From positions 682,001 through 746,000 of the forward strand of contig NZ_CP041638.1 in assembly GCF_007197775.1 (NCBI RefSeq): a DNA stretch of 64,000 nucleotides, written 5' to 3'. Positions 1-8,516 of this stretch are shown here, in pieces. Position numbers and translations under genes: made by a program. The notes beneath the pieces are model-generated. The model was not told the DNA's origin. It was given only the letters and a program-made list of their open reading frames with translations, and did no database searches. The stretch comes from Thalassotalea sp. PS06 (lineage in GTDB: Bacteria; Pseudomonadota; Gammaproteobacteria; Enterobacterales; Alteromonadaceae). Position 1 is the stretch's first letter; each line of letters starts with the position of its first letter.

Positions 1-210
1 AACGGTACCAGTATCGTTAACTGTACCGATAAAAAATTGTTGTCAAACACAAAATTAACGGCGCGATTAGGGTAGGTCGTATTATCGATTAACAGGGTAG
101 GCGGTTCAATTGCCATCACTTCACATTGCAGAGCGAAAATTTTTCGCAAATAAGGGAGTTGTTAAGTGATTGATAGTTCTGGCTATTTTTCCAGAGCCTG
201 TTTTAATTCA
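1..210. other. Window edge, no secure gene
   Basis: No gene can be supported with confidence here. A minus-strand reading frame opens at an ATG at 116 and runs off the left edge with 38 residues and no stop (starting MAIEPPTLLIDN). It has no convincing ribosome binding site. A plus-strand frame from base 1 stops at 75. Either could be the end of a gene lying outside the window. Confidence 0.3.
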
Positions 211-456
211 CTATCTGCAAGAATAACCTTCGACTAATTTATCCGCCTGCTGATAGCTTTCGGCAGTTACGTTGTTTAGAAAATCCCTAGCCTGAGGTTG
301 CAGGACGAATGCTGCCGGCGCTTTTTCCTGTAACTTTGCATTGGCAAAGAACTTCGGCCGCTTTTGAACTTCCTGACTTTGCTCAAAAGCGATAGCCGAT
401 AAGGAAAAACTGATAAATAAGCTAACAATTAGATAGGCGAAACAAGGATTCAGCAT
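211..456 (-). CDS. Small secreted protein of unknown function
   Basis: An 81-residue protein of no recognised family. The ATG at 456 is chosen over the one 24 bases upstream because a GGAG motif sits 7 bases before it. The N-terminus is a clear signal peptide (hydrophobic residues about 7-24, with probable cleavage after SAIA). The mature part is short and basic to neutral, with one Cys near the C-terminus. It stands alone, about 80 bp from a transposon-like repeat. Export is inferred; function is unknown. Confidence 0.55.
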   Translation of the reverse strand: MLNPCFAYLIVSLFISFSLSAIAFEQSQEVQKRPKFFANAKLQEKAPAAFVLQPQARDFLNNVTAESYQQADKLVEGYSCR

Positions 457-535
457 CTTCGCTCCAAAATGATGTGGCAATAAAACCTTTATTTTAACCG
501 AATTACACTTTCCTGTTCGGGCAATCGATGCAATT

Positions 536-800
536 ATACCAATCCCATTAAATTATTGCTCACTCAGTGAGAATTTAAAGGCTTTTAGACAAGGCTTTGA
601 TTGCAGAGAATGGTTATTCCATTGTCAAAATCAGTAACGCAGGATAAATGCCTTTAAAACTCACCCGTAGGGAGTTAGTGAGAGGCCCATTTACTGCCCT
701 ATATTTCATTAATATAGAATGACTATATCAACGAAATTTATGTTGTAACTGAACCTCTGCCCTAACTCTGAGTTGTGCACAAACTTAATGGGATTGGTAT
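536..800 (+). repeat. MITE-like element, family A copy 1 (265 bp)
   Basis: A non-coding element ending in inverted repeats of about 15 bp (ATACCAATCCCATTA at the left, its complement at the right) with TA at the borders. Near-identical copies lie at 14690-14964, 27317-27581, 47822-48096 and 53574-53848. It ends 35 bp before the GST-like gene, so it may supply or disturb that gene's promoter. No transposase is encoded. Confidence 0.85.
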
Positions 801-834
801 TATGTGGGGATGTAAACGATTGAGGATTTTACCA

Positions 835-1413
835 ATGGATTTATATGGTTCAACCACATCACCCTTTGTGCGCCGCACCAGGTTGCTGTCAGCTGCAAAA
901 TTAAATAATGCCCTAACTTTTCATGATATGGATATTTTTGATGCAAAAGGCCGGGAGTTACTTACTCGCCATAACCCAACGCTGAAAGTGCCATTTGTTG
1001 TTGATGGTGAGCAGCATATTTACGACTCGCGGGTAGTTTTTCGTTATTTAACTGAAAAATATGCTCTTGAACCATTAACCTGGCCGCAGGAAAATCAATT
1101 GACGCTAATTGATGCTGCCAGTGATTCCTTAGTAGAAATTTTACTGTTAATGCGAAGTGGCATCGACCCATCGCAAAATGCTCTGTTTTTTAATCTGCAA
1201 CGTGAGCGGTTAACGCAAATATTTGCCGAACTGGAAAAGCAGGTTGAGCAGGGCGAGTACGATGATTGGAATTATCCAGCGATTTGTTTGTACTGTTTGA
1301 TTGATTGGGCGATGTTTCGCGAGTTAGTAGACTTCCTGCCTTATCCATCATTGGTCAGATTCCATGATACCCAAAAGCAACGTCCGGATGCGGTTGCTAC
1401 CGACCCCCGATAA
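835..1413 (+). CDS. Glutathione S-transferase family protein
   Basis: A 192-residue protein with a GST layout. The N-terminal thioredoxin-like half (about 1-75) has the entry segment TSPFVRR at 8-14, the cis-proline strand KVPFVV at 51-56 and a DS pair at 64-65 for binding the gamma-glutamyl group. The C-terminal half is helical. The ATG at 835 is chosen because the longer frame from 775 starts inside the upstream repeat element. There is no Cys at the usual bacterial position, so a Ser or Thr near 6-9 would activate the thiol, or the protein may be SspA-like and non-catalytic. The substrate is unknown. Confidence 0.8.
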   Translation: MDLYGSTTSPFVRRTRLLSAAKLNNALTFHDMDIFDAKGRELLTRHNPTLKVPFVVDGEQHIYDSRVVFRYLTEKYALEPLTWPQENQLTLIDAASDSLVEILLLMRSGIDPSQNALFFNLQRERLTQIFAELEKQVEQGEYDDWNYPAICLYCLIDWAMFRELVDFLPYPSLVRFHDTQKQRPDAVATDPR

Positions 1414-1449
1414 AGTAGGGGCGATTACCCCCACTTTTCCAGGTATTGA

Positions 1450-1965
1450 TTAAAACTGGTAGCCAATATTGATTGCTGGCACCAGTTTATCGTCATATTC
1501 AGCATCCCGTGCCACCAAAGCGAAACCAATGGTAAATCCAGGCTCATTAATTCCGTTCATAAAGTACTGATAGCCGAGCCCTATGCCATAGATGGTTTTG
1601 CTTTCCGATTTATATGTACCATTGCTGGTTATTTCAGTACTGCTCTCTACTCCGGCTGTACCGATAAAGGTAGACATCGCATGATGCTTGCTATCAGGGA
1701 TTATCCAGTCGCTGTTTATCCAGCCTATACCAACACCGTATTTGCTGCCATAGGTGGAACTGTACCCGAAATACCCGAGTGATACATATTTAATATCGGT
1801 ATCCGATCTTAGTCCGTAGTTCGCTCCAATACCGCTATACATGGTTCCGTAACCAAGCCCAAGGGTCCAGTCATAGTCTTCGGCGTTTAATTGCGTATTT
1901 GCATAAGATTGAAATGACAATAAAGCCAGGATAACTGCCATTGCGGCAGACTTGATAGTTAACAT
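1450..1965 (-). CDS. Predicted outer-membrane beta-barrel protein
   Basis: A 171-residue protein with a Sec signal peptide (about 1-22, ending SYA) and an aromatic, glycine-rich body of alternating strands (LGLGYG, YGIGLGYQYF) ending in YQF, the terminal aromatic signature of barrels assembled by the BAM complex. The ATG at 1965 has AAGGAAA about 6 bases upstream; an ATG 27 bases earlier lacks this. It probably forms a small 8-stranded barrel. No specific family was recognised. It is convergent with the GST-like gene, 36 bp away. Confidence 0.65.
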   Translation of the reverse strand: MLTIKSAAMAVILALLSFQSYANTQLNAEDYDWTLGLGYGTMYSGIGANYGLRSDTDIKYVSLGYFGYSSTYGSKYGVGIGWINSDWIIPDSKHHAMSTFIGTAGVESSTEITSNGTYKSESKTIYGIGLGYQYFMNGINEPGFTIGFALVARDAEYDDKLVPAINIGYQF

Positions 1966-2120
1966 GAAATTTCCTTTTAAACGAATCCACAACTGTTTTT
2001 GCAGCTTTACAGGTGTCTTTGAGACTCAGCAGTATATCGGAAGTTCAAAGTTAATTATATGATTTGTAAGAGTATATATATGGTTTTTGTGATGTTTAGG
2101 GAGCGTTTTCGAGTGGAAAA

Positions 2121-2144
2121 AAGAGGAAGCATAAGCTTCCTCTT
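2121..2144 (-). terminator. Rho-independent terminator of the DUF2884 gene
   Basis: A perfect 10-bp stem (AAGAGGAAGC with its complement) around a 4-base loop, followed on the minus strand by a run of six Ts. It lies 19 bp after the stop codon of the gene ending at 2163. Confidence 0.85.
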
Positions 2145-2162
2145 AATAGAGTCATATTTGAA

Positions 2163-2972
2163 TTAGTCTTCTACTTCAATCAGGTTGAAGTCTGCAAGTG
2201 CGTCGACGTTACTGGTCAGCTCGTCTTCCAATTCGTTGAGGTCGTGTAAGTCAGCACATAGAGTTTCCGCCTGAGCTCCTAACTCTTCAGCCTGATCTTC
2301 AACAGCCACTTCAATCTCTTCACCCATGCGTTCCATGCGCTCGCCAAAGGCTTCCATTTTTTGCTCGAAATCGCCTTCCTCATCATTCATCGCCTGACCT
2401 ACGGCAATCAGAATATCACCTACTGAGTTGACTACCAGATTTTCAATCTCGCCCTCTAACTCGTCTTCAATAAACTGGTCGATATCATCAAAGTCTTGTT
2501 CAGCAAGGTATACCGAACCGTCTTCAGCATGAAAGCGAGTGCTCACCTTTTCTTTGATTTTCGCAAATGACTGGTTAAGTGATTCTGCGGAACTGCTATC
2601 TTCGCCCGTTAAGCCAGTGGCTACGTGAGATAACGCTGAAAAAGCAATTTCTACCGCATCAAGCGCAATATTGACGACTTTAGGAATTTGCTGGTTTACG
2701 CCACTGGCGTAGTCAGAAACTAGTGCCTGTTGATCATCAGTAAGGTCAATCTGCTTGCCCTTAACGAACAGGTCTTTTTGGTTGTTGATTTGCACTATGG
2801 TGTTATCGTTGTCCAAAAAGCGAATGGTATCGTTTTCAACAACGACGCCGTAATTCATATTGATTGAACAATGATCAGAACTAAAGGTTAGGTGATCCTT
2901 GTCTTCATGAGCATTGGCTGTGCCCAGCAAACATACTGAACCGATCACACTGGCTAACATCAACTTTTTCAT
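2163..2972 (-). CDS. DUF2884 (YggN-like) periplasmic protein
   Basis: A 269-residue protein with a signal peptide (1-21, ending ANA). The mature N-terminus has the DUF2884 pattern of short strands (HCSINMNYGVVV, DTIRFLDN) followed by a long, very acidic helical region with many Glu/Asp pairs. YggN of E. coli is the family example; no biochemical role is established. A good SD (AGGAG) precedes the ATG. It has its own terminator, so it is probably monocistronic. Confidence 0.8.
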   Translation of the reverse strand: MKKLMLASVIGSVCLLGTANAHEDKDHLTFSSDHCSINMNYGVVVENDTIRFLDNDNTIVQINNQKDLFVKGKQIDLTDDQQALVSDYASGVNQQIPKVVNIALDAVEIAFSALSHVATGLTGEDSSSAESLNQSFAKIKEKVSTRFHAEDGSVYLAEQDFDDIDQFIEDELEGEIENLVVNSVGDILIAVGQAMNDEEGDFEQKMEAFGERMERMGEEIEVAVEDQAEELGAQAETLCADLHDLNELEDELTSNVDALADFNLIEVED

Positions 2973-3188
2973 ATTTCACTCCTAAAAATGAATGACGGCG
3001 ATAACACCGAAATTTGTTATTTTCTCTCTGACCATACTTGTTCAGAATTGATAAGTTATCGCTAATAAAGCAAAGCCCTTGCCAGTTTTTAAATATCAAT
3101 AATTACAAGGGCTTGGGCTAAGTTGTGGGTGATGAGTAATTAGCTTTTCAAACAATAGTTAGTGAAAAACACTACTTTTTAGTTAAAA

Positions 3189-4475
3189 CTATGTTGTTGG
3201 TTTTCGTTGTCGTTCAATAACATAGCGGGGAGTGTCACGATAATCGAGCAGGAATCTGCGTACTAAATCCAGGCCTGCATAAGCAATATAGTTTTGGAAA
3301 AAGCGCCGCGGCCCCGGAAAATACAATTCTTGCGCATATTGGGTTTGTATGTCTCCCCAGGCAAGCCAAACCGTACCAACCGGTTTTTCATCGCTGCCGC
3401 CATCAGGACCGGCGATACCGGAAACACTGACACCAACATCGGCGCCAGAAGCGTTCAATGCGCCAATTAACATTTGCCTGACCACAGGTTCACTCACCGC
3501 CCCATGTATTTGCAGAGTCTGTTCACTAACACCAAGTAATTGATGTTTAATTCGATTCGAATAGGTGGTGTATCCGGCTTCAAATACTGCCGATGAGCCG
3601 GCAACCGAGGTGATCGACGCGGCAATCAAACCTCCGGTGCAGGATTCTGCGGTGGTAATAAATTTGCCCTGGGATTTTAGAATATCAATCACCGTTGACG
3701 GTAAATCACCATCGCCCTCACAAACAATGTGTTGAGCAAATAGCGTTTTGAGTTTGTCGGTCCAGTCCTGTAAATCTTGATGATGGGATTGATAATGGGC
3801 GGTGAGTTTTATTTCCAGCAGTGGCTGACTGGCTCTAAACCCTAAGTCGATATGTTCTGGCCAGTCAGTAAATTGCTCATTGATGATTTTTTGCAAACCA
3901 GACTCGCCAATACCGAATACCCTCAGTTTGTTGGTTTTATTACTTAGGCCAGCCGGCATCTTACCTTTGATAATCGGCAAAATGCTTTGCTCAAACATCA
4001 TCTTCATTTCCCTTGGTACACCTGGGGTGCAGATCACCAGGCAATCATTTAAGGTCAATGAAAAACCAGGCGCACTACCAATCGGGTTAGACACAATGTT
4101 GCAACCATCGGGAAGTATGGCCTGCTTGCGATTCGGCTCAGTCAGAGGATATTGGCGGCGATCGCACCAGGCTTGAAGTTCCTGTAAAGCTTGGGGGTGA
4201 ACGCTGAGCTCAACGCCTTTCGACTGTGCCAGCGCTTGCGCGGTTAAATCGTCAACCGTAGGTCCTAGCCCGCCATTGATGATCAATACGTCGGCGCTCG
4301 ATGATAATGCGCTAATTTCATTTACCAACAATTCTAACTCATCGCCGACCGTAACTTTTTTGTGGACTTCTACGCCCAGGTTTTTTAATTGCTGAGCCAT
4401 AAATACCGAATTGGTATCGGTGATATCGCCGCTCATTAACTCATTACCGGTTAATAGCAGTTGCACTTTTAACAT
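3189..4475 (-). CDS. cinA: CinA family protein (nicotinamide-nucleotide amidase)
   Basis: A 428-residue two-domain CinA. The N-terminal MoCF-like domain (about 1-170) contains the TDTNS and GGLGPTVDD motifs and is an ADP-ribose pyrophosphatase or related in characterised members. The C-terminal amidase domain (about 265-415) contains TTAESCTGGLIAASIT and the SGIAGPDGG loop and converts NMN to nicotinate mononucleotide in pyridine nucleotide salvage. Length is normal for the two-domain form. It is transcribed alone on the minus strand; a weak inverted repeat (3072-3081 with 3106-3114) lies downstream. Confidence 0.92.
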   Translation of the reverse strand: MLKVQLLLTGNELMSGDITDTNSVFMAQQLKNLGVEVHKKVTVGDELELLVNEISALSSSADVLIINGGLGPTVDDLTAQALAQSKGVELSVHPQALQELQAWCDRRQYPLTEPNRKQAILPDGCNIVSNPIGSAPGFSLTLNDCLVICTPGVPREMKMMFEQSILPIIKGKMPAGLSNKTNKLRVFGIGESGLQKIINEQFTDWPEHIDLGFRASQPLLEIKLTAHYQSHHQDLQDWTDKLKTLFAQHIVCEGDGDLPSTVIDILKSQGKFITTAESCTGGLIAASITSVAGSSAVFEAGYTTYSNRIKHQLLGVSEQTLQIHGAVSEPVVRQMLIGALNASGADVGVSVSGIAGPDGGSDEKPVGTVWLAWGDIQTQYAQELYFPGPRRFFQNYIAYAGLDLVRRFLLDYRDTPRYVIERQRKPTT

Positions 4476-4674
4476 CGAAAATCCCCAGATTGCATTGTCG
4501 TAGTTTGGCCGTTGTTTTTCCGACCTATTCTGGTCGTTTGCTTATTTATCATAACGGCAATATTTTAATAAAAAATAAAATTTCTTTTAAACCTTTTACA
4601 AACATGGTGCATCTTAACCAACAACTCAATGATGTAAATCGTCATTAATCAACAAATTTTTAAAGGACAGAACA

Positions 4675-5430
4675 ATGAAAAAACTTTCTCTAATCAGCCT
4701 GACGTTGGCAAGCTTAATGACATTTCAGGCCCATGCCGATGCTGACAGAACCGAAGAAAAGACCTTCGATTTAAGCGGAAAAGGCGAGTTGTTGGTTGAT
4801 AACGTTAATGGCAACGTGGAAATCACCGCCTGGGATCAGAATCAGGTAATGGTAAAAGCCATTGTTACTGCCGATGATGAAGACGATTTGGAAAACATCG
4901 AAGTGAAAATGCGTCAAAGCGGCGACCGCATCAGTGTTGAAACTGACTATAAAGAGCGCGGCGGCTGGGGTGGCGGCAATAGCTCAGGTAGCGTTGAATA
5001 CATTATCCAGGTACCGGCAAACATTGATTTAAAAGAAATCGATTTAGTTAACGGTGCGTTGCGAGTTGAAGGGGTTCGCGGTGAACTGAACGCCGATATG
5101 GTAAACGGTTCAATTGAAGCCACAGAGCTGGCCTCTGATGTTGAAGTGGATGCGGTAAATGGCGGTATTGAGCTGACCTTTGCAGATGATGCTAAGAACC
5201 TGGATATTGAAGTAGAAACCGTTAATGGTGGTATTCGCATCTACCTTCCTGAAAACTTTGGTGCCAATATCGACGCCAGTACTGGTAACGGTTCAATCCG
5301 TACCGAGTTCGGCTTAACCGGTGAAAAAGGCAAGTACTATGGTACCGACCTAAATGGTAAATTTGGTGATGGCAGCTCATCACTGGATTTAGAAAGCGTT
5401 AATGGTTCGATTCGAGTCATGAAGAAATAA
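4675..5430 (+). CDS. DUF4097 beta-repeat secreted protein
   Basis: A 251-residue protein with a signal peptide (1-21, ending AHA). The body is a right-handed beta-solenoid-like repeat: the short motif VNGxxxx recurs about seven times (VNGNVEI, VNGALRV, VNGSIEA, VNGGIEL, VNGGIRI, GNGSIRT, VNGSIRV) at 20-25 residue spacing. This is the DUF4097 pattern seen in putative adhesins. A GGGG insert lies near residue 100. It is probably periplasmic or surface-associated. AAAGGA sits before the ATG. The function is not known. Confidence 0.8.
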   Translation: MKKLSLISLTLASLMTFQAHADADRTEEKTFDLSGKGELLVDNVNGNVEITAWDQNQVMVKAIVTADDEDDLENIEVKMRQSGDRISVETDYKERGGWGGGNSSGSVEYIIQVPANIDLKEIDLVNGALRVEGVRGELNADMVNGSIEATELASDVEVDAVNGGIELTFADDAKNLDIEVETVNGGIRIYLPENFGANIDASTGNGSIRTEFGLTGEKGKYYGTDLNGKFGDGSSSLDLESVNGSIRVMKK

Positions 5431-5458
5431 AGCGACTTAATCGACCTCAACGTTGAGC

Positions 5459-5483
5459 AGGGCAGGTAATTATTACTTGCCCT
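5459..5483. terminator. Bidirectional terminator hairpin
   Basis: An 11-bp stem with one G-U pair, of the form AGGGCAGGTAA / TTACTTGCCCT, lies between the convergent DUF4097 and DUF4153 genes. A T-rich stretch follows on the plus strand. Confidence 0.6.
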
Positions 5484-5486
5484 ACT

Positions 5487-7208
5487 TTATTTATTAGGAA
5501 TTTGCATCCTAACATTTCCTAACATCAAATCCTGCCACTCAGGCTCAGTCACACCTAAGTTGTTCTCAGTAATAATTGATTTTATGTCGACTTTGTCTTG
5601 GGAATTTCCAGACTGGTAAATACGATCTACGACCGCACTAATCCACTCATTCTCGTTATTTTTGCGCCAAATTCGTACTTCAATAACCTCTGTTTCTTCT
5701 TTAACGCTGAGGAATTCTTTTTGCTTATCTTTATTCAGATCAATAGCTAACAAATAATACTCTTGCTGGCCAAGTACAAACCAACGATTGGTCTGCTGTT
5801 TATAGAGAGAGGTAGAAAGCGCAGCAGGGAAAATGTCCTTCGCTGGCCAATAGTGCAGATGTTTAACAAACTGCTCCTGCGTTATTTGTTCGCCTTCTTT
5901 ACGCTTAGGTAAATATAGTTTGTTAATTTTCGCGACGAGTTCATTTTGAGAGTCATCAAGGTTACTCTTAAACTCCTGCAGTGCCAGATAACCGGGTCGC
6001 GCCAGGTTCCATTTAAAATAATAGGTATCTAAGTTTTCAATGTCTGATTGATTGGCGGATATTCGTGATATTTGACTGTTAGCGGCGATTTTCTGAAAAT
6101 TCAATATAGGTGTGTTCACAGCCAATAACACGAACAGTATTACAATCCCCATGCGTACATTTATCCATCCTAGAGATTGCAACCAATCATCTTTTTTGCG
6201 AACAATGCCCTGCAGATAACCCAAACAAAAACTGGCTAATAGTGCCCAAATTACCACGCCCCAGCAACGGCCGACACTCCATCCGTATTGGTCGATTCGT
6301 AACCATAAGCCATAAGCGATAATCATACTATAAATGGGTAAAACCGCGACACTAATGTAGATAAAACGATGCCAGAATAGGGGATATGGGTGCTGTTTAC
6401 GGTTTTGATAGACGGCGTTAACAAAAAATAGGGTGACCGCCTGCATGATCAATAGCAGTGTGCTGCCCCGGCCTGTATCCCAAAGCTTTTCCAAGCCTGT
6501 AAATGGCAATGTAATTAAGAACACTAAGGCAACTACCGCCAGCATAGGCAGTAAAAATTTAATGAGGGTTTGCAGGATATTTGCGACGATATCTACGGTT
6601 TTGGATATACGTCTAAATGTAATAATGGCAAATCCGAATGCCATGCAGATCACAGGGATGTTAAACCATGCCTTTTCTAATAATTCGCTGAATACGTCGA
6701 TACCGATGACATGAAATAGTGCTGCGCCCAGGCCTAGTATCCCGTAAAAAATGCCGGTAAATAGTGCCGACTCAACGCCGATTAAGAAATTACGCCATGA
6801 TAGGTCAAATAACTTGTGATAACTAAAATCACTTTTTTCACTCCATAATTGTCCATACATAACCGCTTTAAAAGAAGCGATACCTGTTGTGATCGCCAGG
6901 ATAAAAACCAATCCCGCGGATTCGATTATCTCTATTGGTTTTTGTTGAGTGCCGACAAAAGCGGACGTCATGATAAGGATTGCGCTAAAGCCAATCAGAA
7001 ATTTCGTCAGGCGCTGCCAATTCTGAGGCGTTGCAGCCACGAGAAAAAGGACAGGTATTACTGCGCTTATGCTTACCAAAGGATTAAACCAAACAGGATC
7101 CGTTGCTGGAAATACTTGTTGTTCAAAACTGTAATACAGTAACCACAATATAATTCCTTGTAGCAATGCAATACTTAACGTTATTGCTTTAGGTAGCTGC
7201 TTATCCAT
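5487..7208 (-). CDS. DUF4153 multi-spanning membrane protein
   Basis: A 573-residue inner-membrane protein with about ten hydrophobic helices spread over residues 8-370, then a soluble C-terminal domain (about 375-573) that looks extracytoplasmic. The overall plan and the central helices match DUF4153 proteins. No catalytic motif was seen. It is monocistronic and divergent from the esterase gene, with 132 bp between start codons. Confidence 0.75.
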   Translation of the reverse strand: MDKQLPKAITLSIALLQGIILWLLYYSFEQQVFPATDPVWFNPLVSISAVIPVLFLVAATPQNWQRLTKFLIGFSAILIMTSAFVGTQQKPIEIIESAGLVFILAITTGIASFKAVMYGQLWSEKSDFSYHKLFDLSWRNFLIGVESALFTGIFYGILGLGAALFHVIGIDVFSELLEKAWFNIPVICMAFGFAIITFRRISKTVDIVANILQTLIKFLLPMLAVVALVFLITLPFTGLEKLWDTGRGSTLLLIMQAVTLFFVNAVYQNRKQHPYPLFWHRFIYISVAVLPIYSMIIAYGLWLRIDQYGWSVGRCWGVVIWALLASFCLGYLQGIVRKKDDWLQSLGWINVRMGIVILFVLLAVNTPILNFQKIAANSQISRISANQSDIENLDTYYFKWNLARPGYLALQEFKSNLDDSQNELVAKINKLYLPKRKEGEQITQEQFVKHLHYWPAKDIFPAALSTSLYKQQTNRWFVLGQQEYYLLAIDLNKDKQKEFLSVKEETEVIEVRIWRKNNENEWISAVVDRIYQSGNSQDKVDIKSIITENNLGVTEPEWQDLMLGNVRMQIPNK

Positions 7209-7340
7209 AATTCCGCCTTTTTCTTTTTACCCTACATTAATTAACATGGCAAAAAAATGAAATCTTGATAAGAACCGATTTACCCATGAATTTTATGTGT
7301 ATAATCGGCTTGTTTATTTGCCAATCGCAGGAAGTCGTTA

Positions 7341-8006
7341 ATGAGCGATTTAGTATTACAAACCATTAAGGTTGAACCCAAGCAGCAGGCTTCGGCTTGT
7401 GTTATCTGGTTACATGGCCTTGGCGCTGATGGCCATGATTTTGAACCTATCGTGCCTGAGCTGCGTTTACCACAAGCTCTGCCAATTCGCTTTATCTTTC
7501 CCCATTCACCAAAAATGCCGGTAACCATCAATGGTGGCATGGTGATGCCTGCCTGGTATGACATTCTTGATATGAGTGTTGAACGTAAAGTTGATGTCGC
7601 TCAGTTAACGCAATCCGCAACGGCGGTTCAGGCGTTAGTTGATGAGCAAATTGCATCAGGCATACCGGCAGAACGAATCATTTTGGCGGGCTTTTCACAA
7701 GGCGGTGCCGTTGCCTACCAGGCAGCATTAACCTACCCGAAAACCTTGGGCGGTTTGCTAACCATGTCGACCTATTTCGCGACTAAAGATTCTATCCAAT
7801 TAAATGATGCCAATCGTAATATCGATATTTGCATCATGCACGGTAGCCAGGATCCGGTGGTGAACCCTGTGCTTGGCACCCAGGCAAAATCGGTATTGGA
7901 AACCTTGGGCTTTAATCCGGAATATTATACCTACCCAATGCCACATTCCGTTTGCGCCCCACAGGTCAGAGATATCTCTGACTGGCTACAACAGCGCTTA
8001 AGCTAG
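7341..8006 (+). CDS. Carboxylesterase/phospholipase family alpha/beta hydrolase
   Basis: A 221-residue cytosolic hydrolase of the EstB/acyl-protein thioesterase-like family. The oxyanion segment is LHGLGADG (24-31). The nucleophile is Ser119 in GFSQGG, the acid Asp171 in GSQDPVV and the base His202 in MPHSV, giving a complete triad. Members hydrolyse short-chain esters or acyl-thioesters. The AGGAAG ribosome binding site is close to the ATG. No lipid-binding or export signal is present. Confidence 0.9.
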   Translation: MSDLVLQTIKVEPKQQASACVIWLHGLGADGHDFEPIVPELRLPQALPIRFIFPHSPKMPVTINGGMVMPAWYDILDMSVERKVDVAQLTQSATAVQALVDEQIASGIPAERIILAGFSQGGAVAYQAALTYPKTLGGLLTMSTYFATKDSIQLNDANRNIDICIMHGSQDPVVNPVLGTQAKSVLETLGFNPEYYTYPMPHSVCAPQVRDISDWLQQRLS

Positions 8007-8065
8007 AGTCCACCCAATATTCAATGCTCAGAATTCAAAATGAAGAAAGCACATTGAATTGTCAG

Positions 8066-8157
8066 CAGCGCGAATTCACACTTCGCGCTGTCAGCAGATG
8101 CAGCCCTGCTCGTATCTGTCACCCTGTGAGAACTTTGTTCGCAATTGTCACCTATGA
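8066..8157. repeat. Hairpin plus an isolated relative of the 29-bp repeat
   Basis: 8066-8090 is an inverted repeat with an 8-bp stem (CAGCGCGA / TCGCGCTG) without a T-run, downstream of the esterase gene. 8119-8157 resembles, on the opposite strand, the 29-bp unit tandemly repeated at 58962-59106 (shared words: GAGAACTT, TTCG, AATTGTCACC). This suggests that unit is a dispersed repeat of this genome. Confidence 0.5.
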
Positions 8158-8205
8158 AGGATTTTCATCGCTATAATAAAATCCGTTGAAGATTAAGGAA
8201 TTCCG

Positions 8206-8466
8206 ATGCCCAGAAAATTAACCTATGTCTATAAAGGCGTTCGTAAGGAACTGCCATTTTCCTACTCTCGACATCACGATATCTACGAGGCCGCAGCGGC
8301 TGCAGAGAATGTCGATATCTCAGGTTTTTTGGCGATGGAAGAGCAGGTGCGAATGACCTCAAAAGGTAAACATGCGGTAAAGGATTTTCGTCAGAATGAA
8401 TTTACTCGAATGGGCTTTAGCGACATCAAAATGGTCGTTGATGAAGACGACGCTTCCAGTGATTAA
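8206..8466 (+). CDS. DUF2960-like small protein
   Basis: An 86-residue cytosolic protein that begins with a Lys/Arg-rich strand (KLTYVYKGVRKELPFS), continues with a helix (HHDIYEAAAAAE) and ends in an acidic tail (VDEDDASSD). The start YxYKGVxKxLxF-S-xxRHxDIYEA matches my recollection of DUF2960, a short family of Vibrio/Shewanella/Alteromonas genomes with no known function. Good SD: AAGGAAT. It is followed by a strong terminator. Confidence 0.75.
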   Translation: MPRKLTYVYKGVRKELPFSYSRHHDIYEAAAAAENVDISGFLAMEEQVRMTSKGKHAVKDFRQNEFTRMGFSDIKMVVDEDDASSD

Positions 8467-8475
8467 AATCAAAAA

Positions 8476-8500
8476 AAAAGCGGCTTTCAAAGCCGCTTTT
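8476..8500. terminator. Bidirectional terminator
   Basis: A perfect inverted repeat (AAAAGCGGCTTT / AAAGCCGCTTTT) flanked by A- and T-rich sequence sits between the convergent DUF2960-like gene and the S9 peptidase gene and can serve both. Confidence 0.9.
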
Positions 8501-8516
8501 CAAAAAATAACAATGA

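Noticed and set aside
775..834. Longer N-terminus for the GST-like protein (start at 775)
   Set aside because: The extra residues are encoded by the end of the family A repeat element; the start at 835 gives the normal GST N-terminus.
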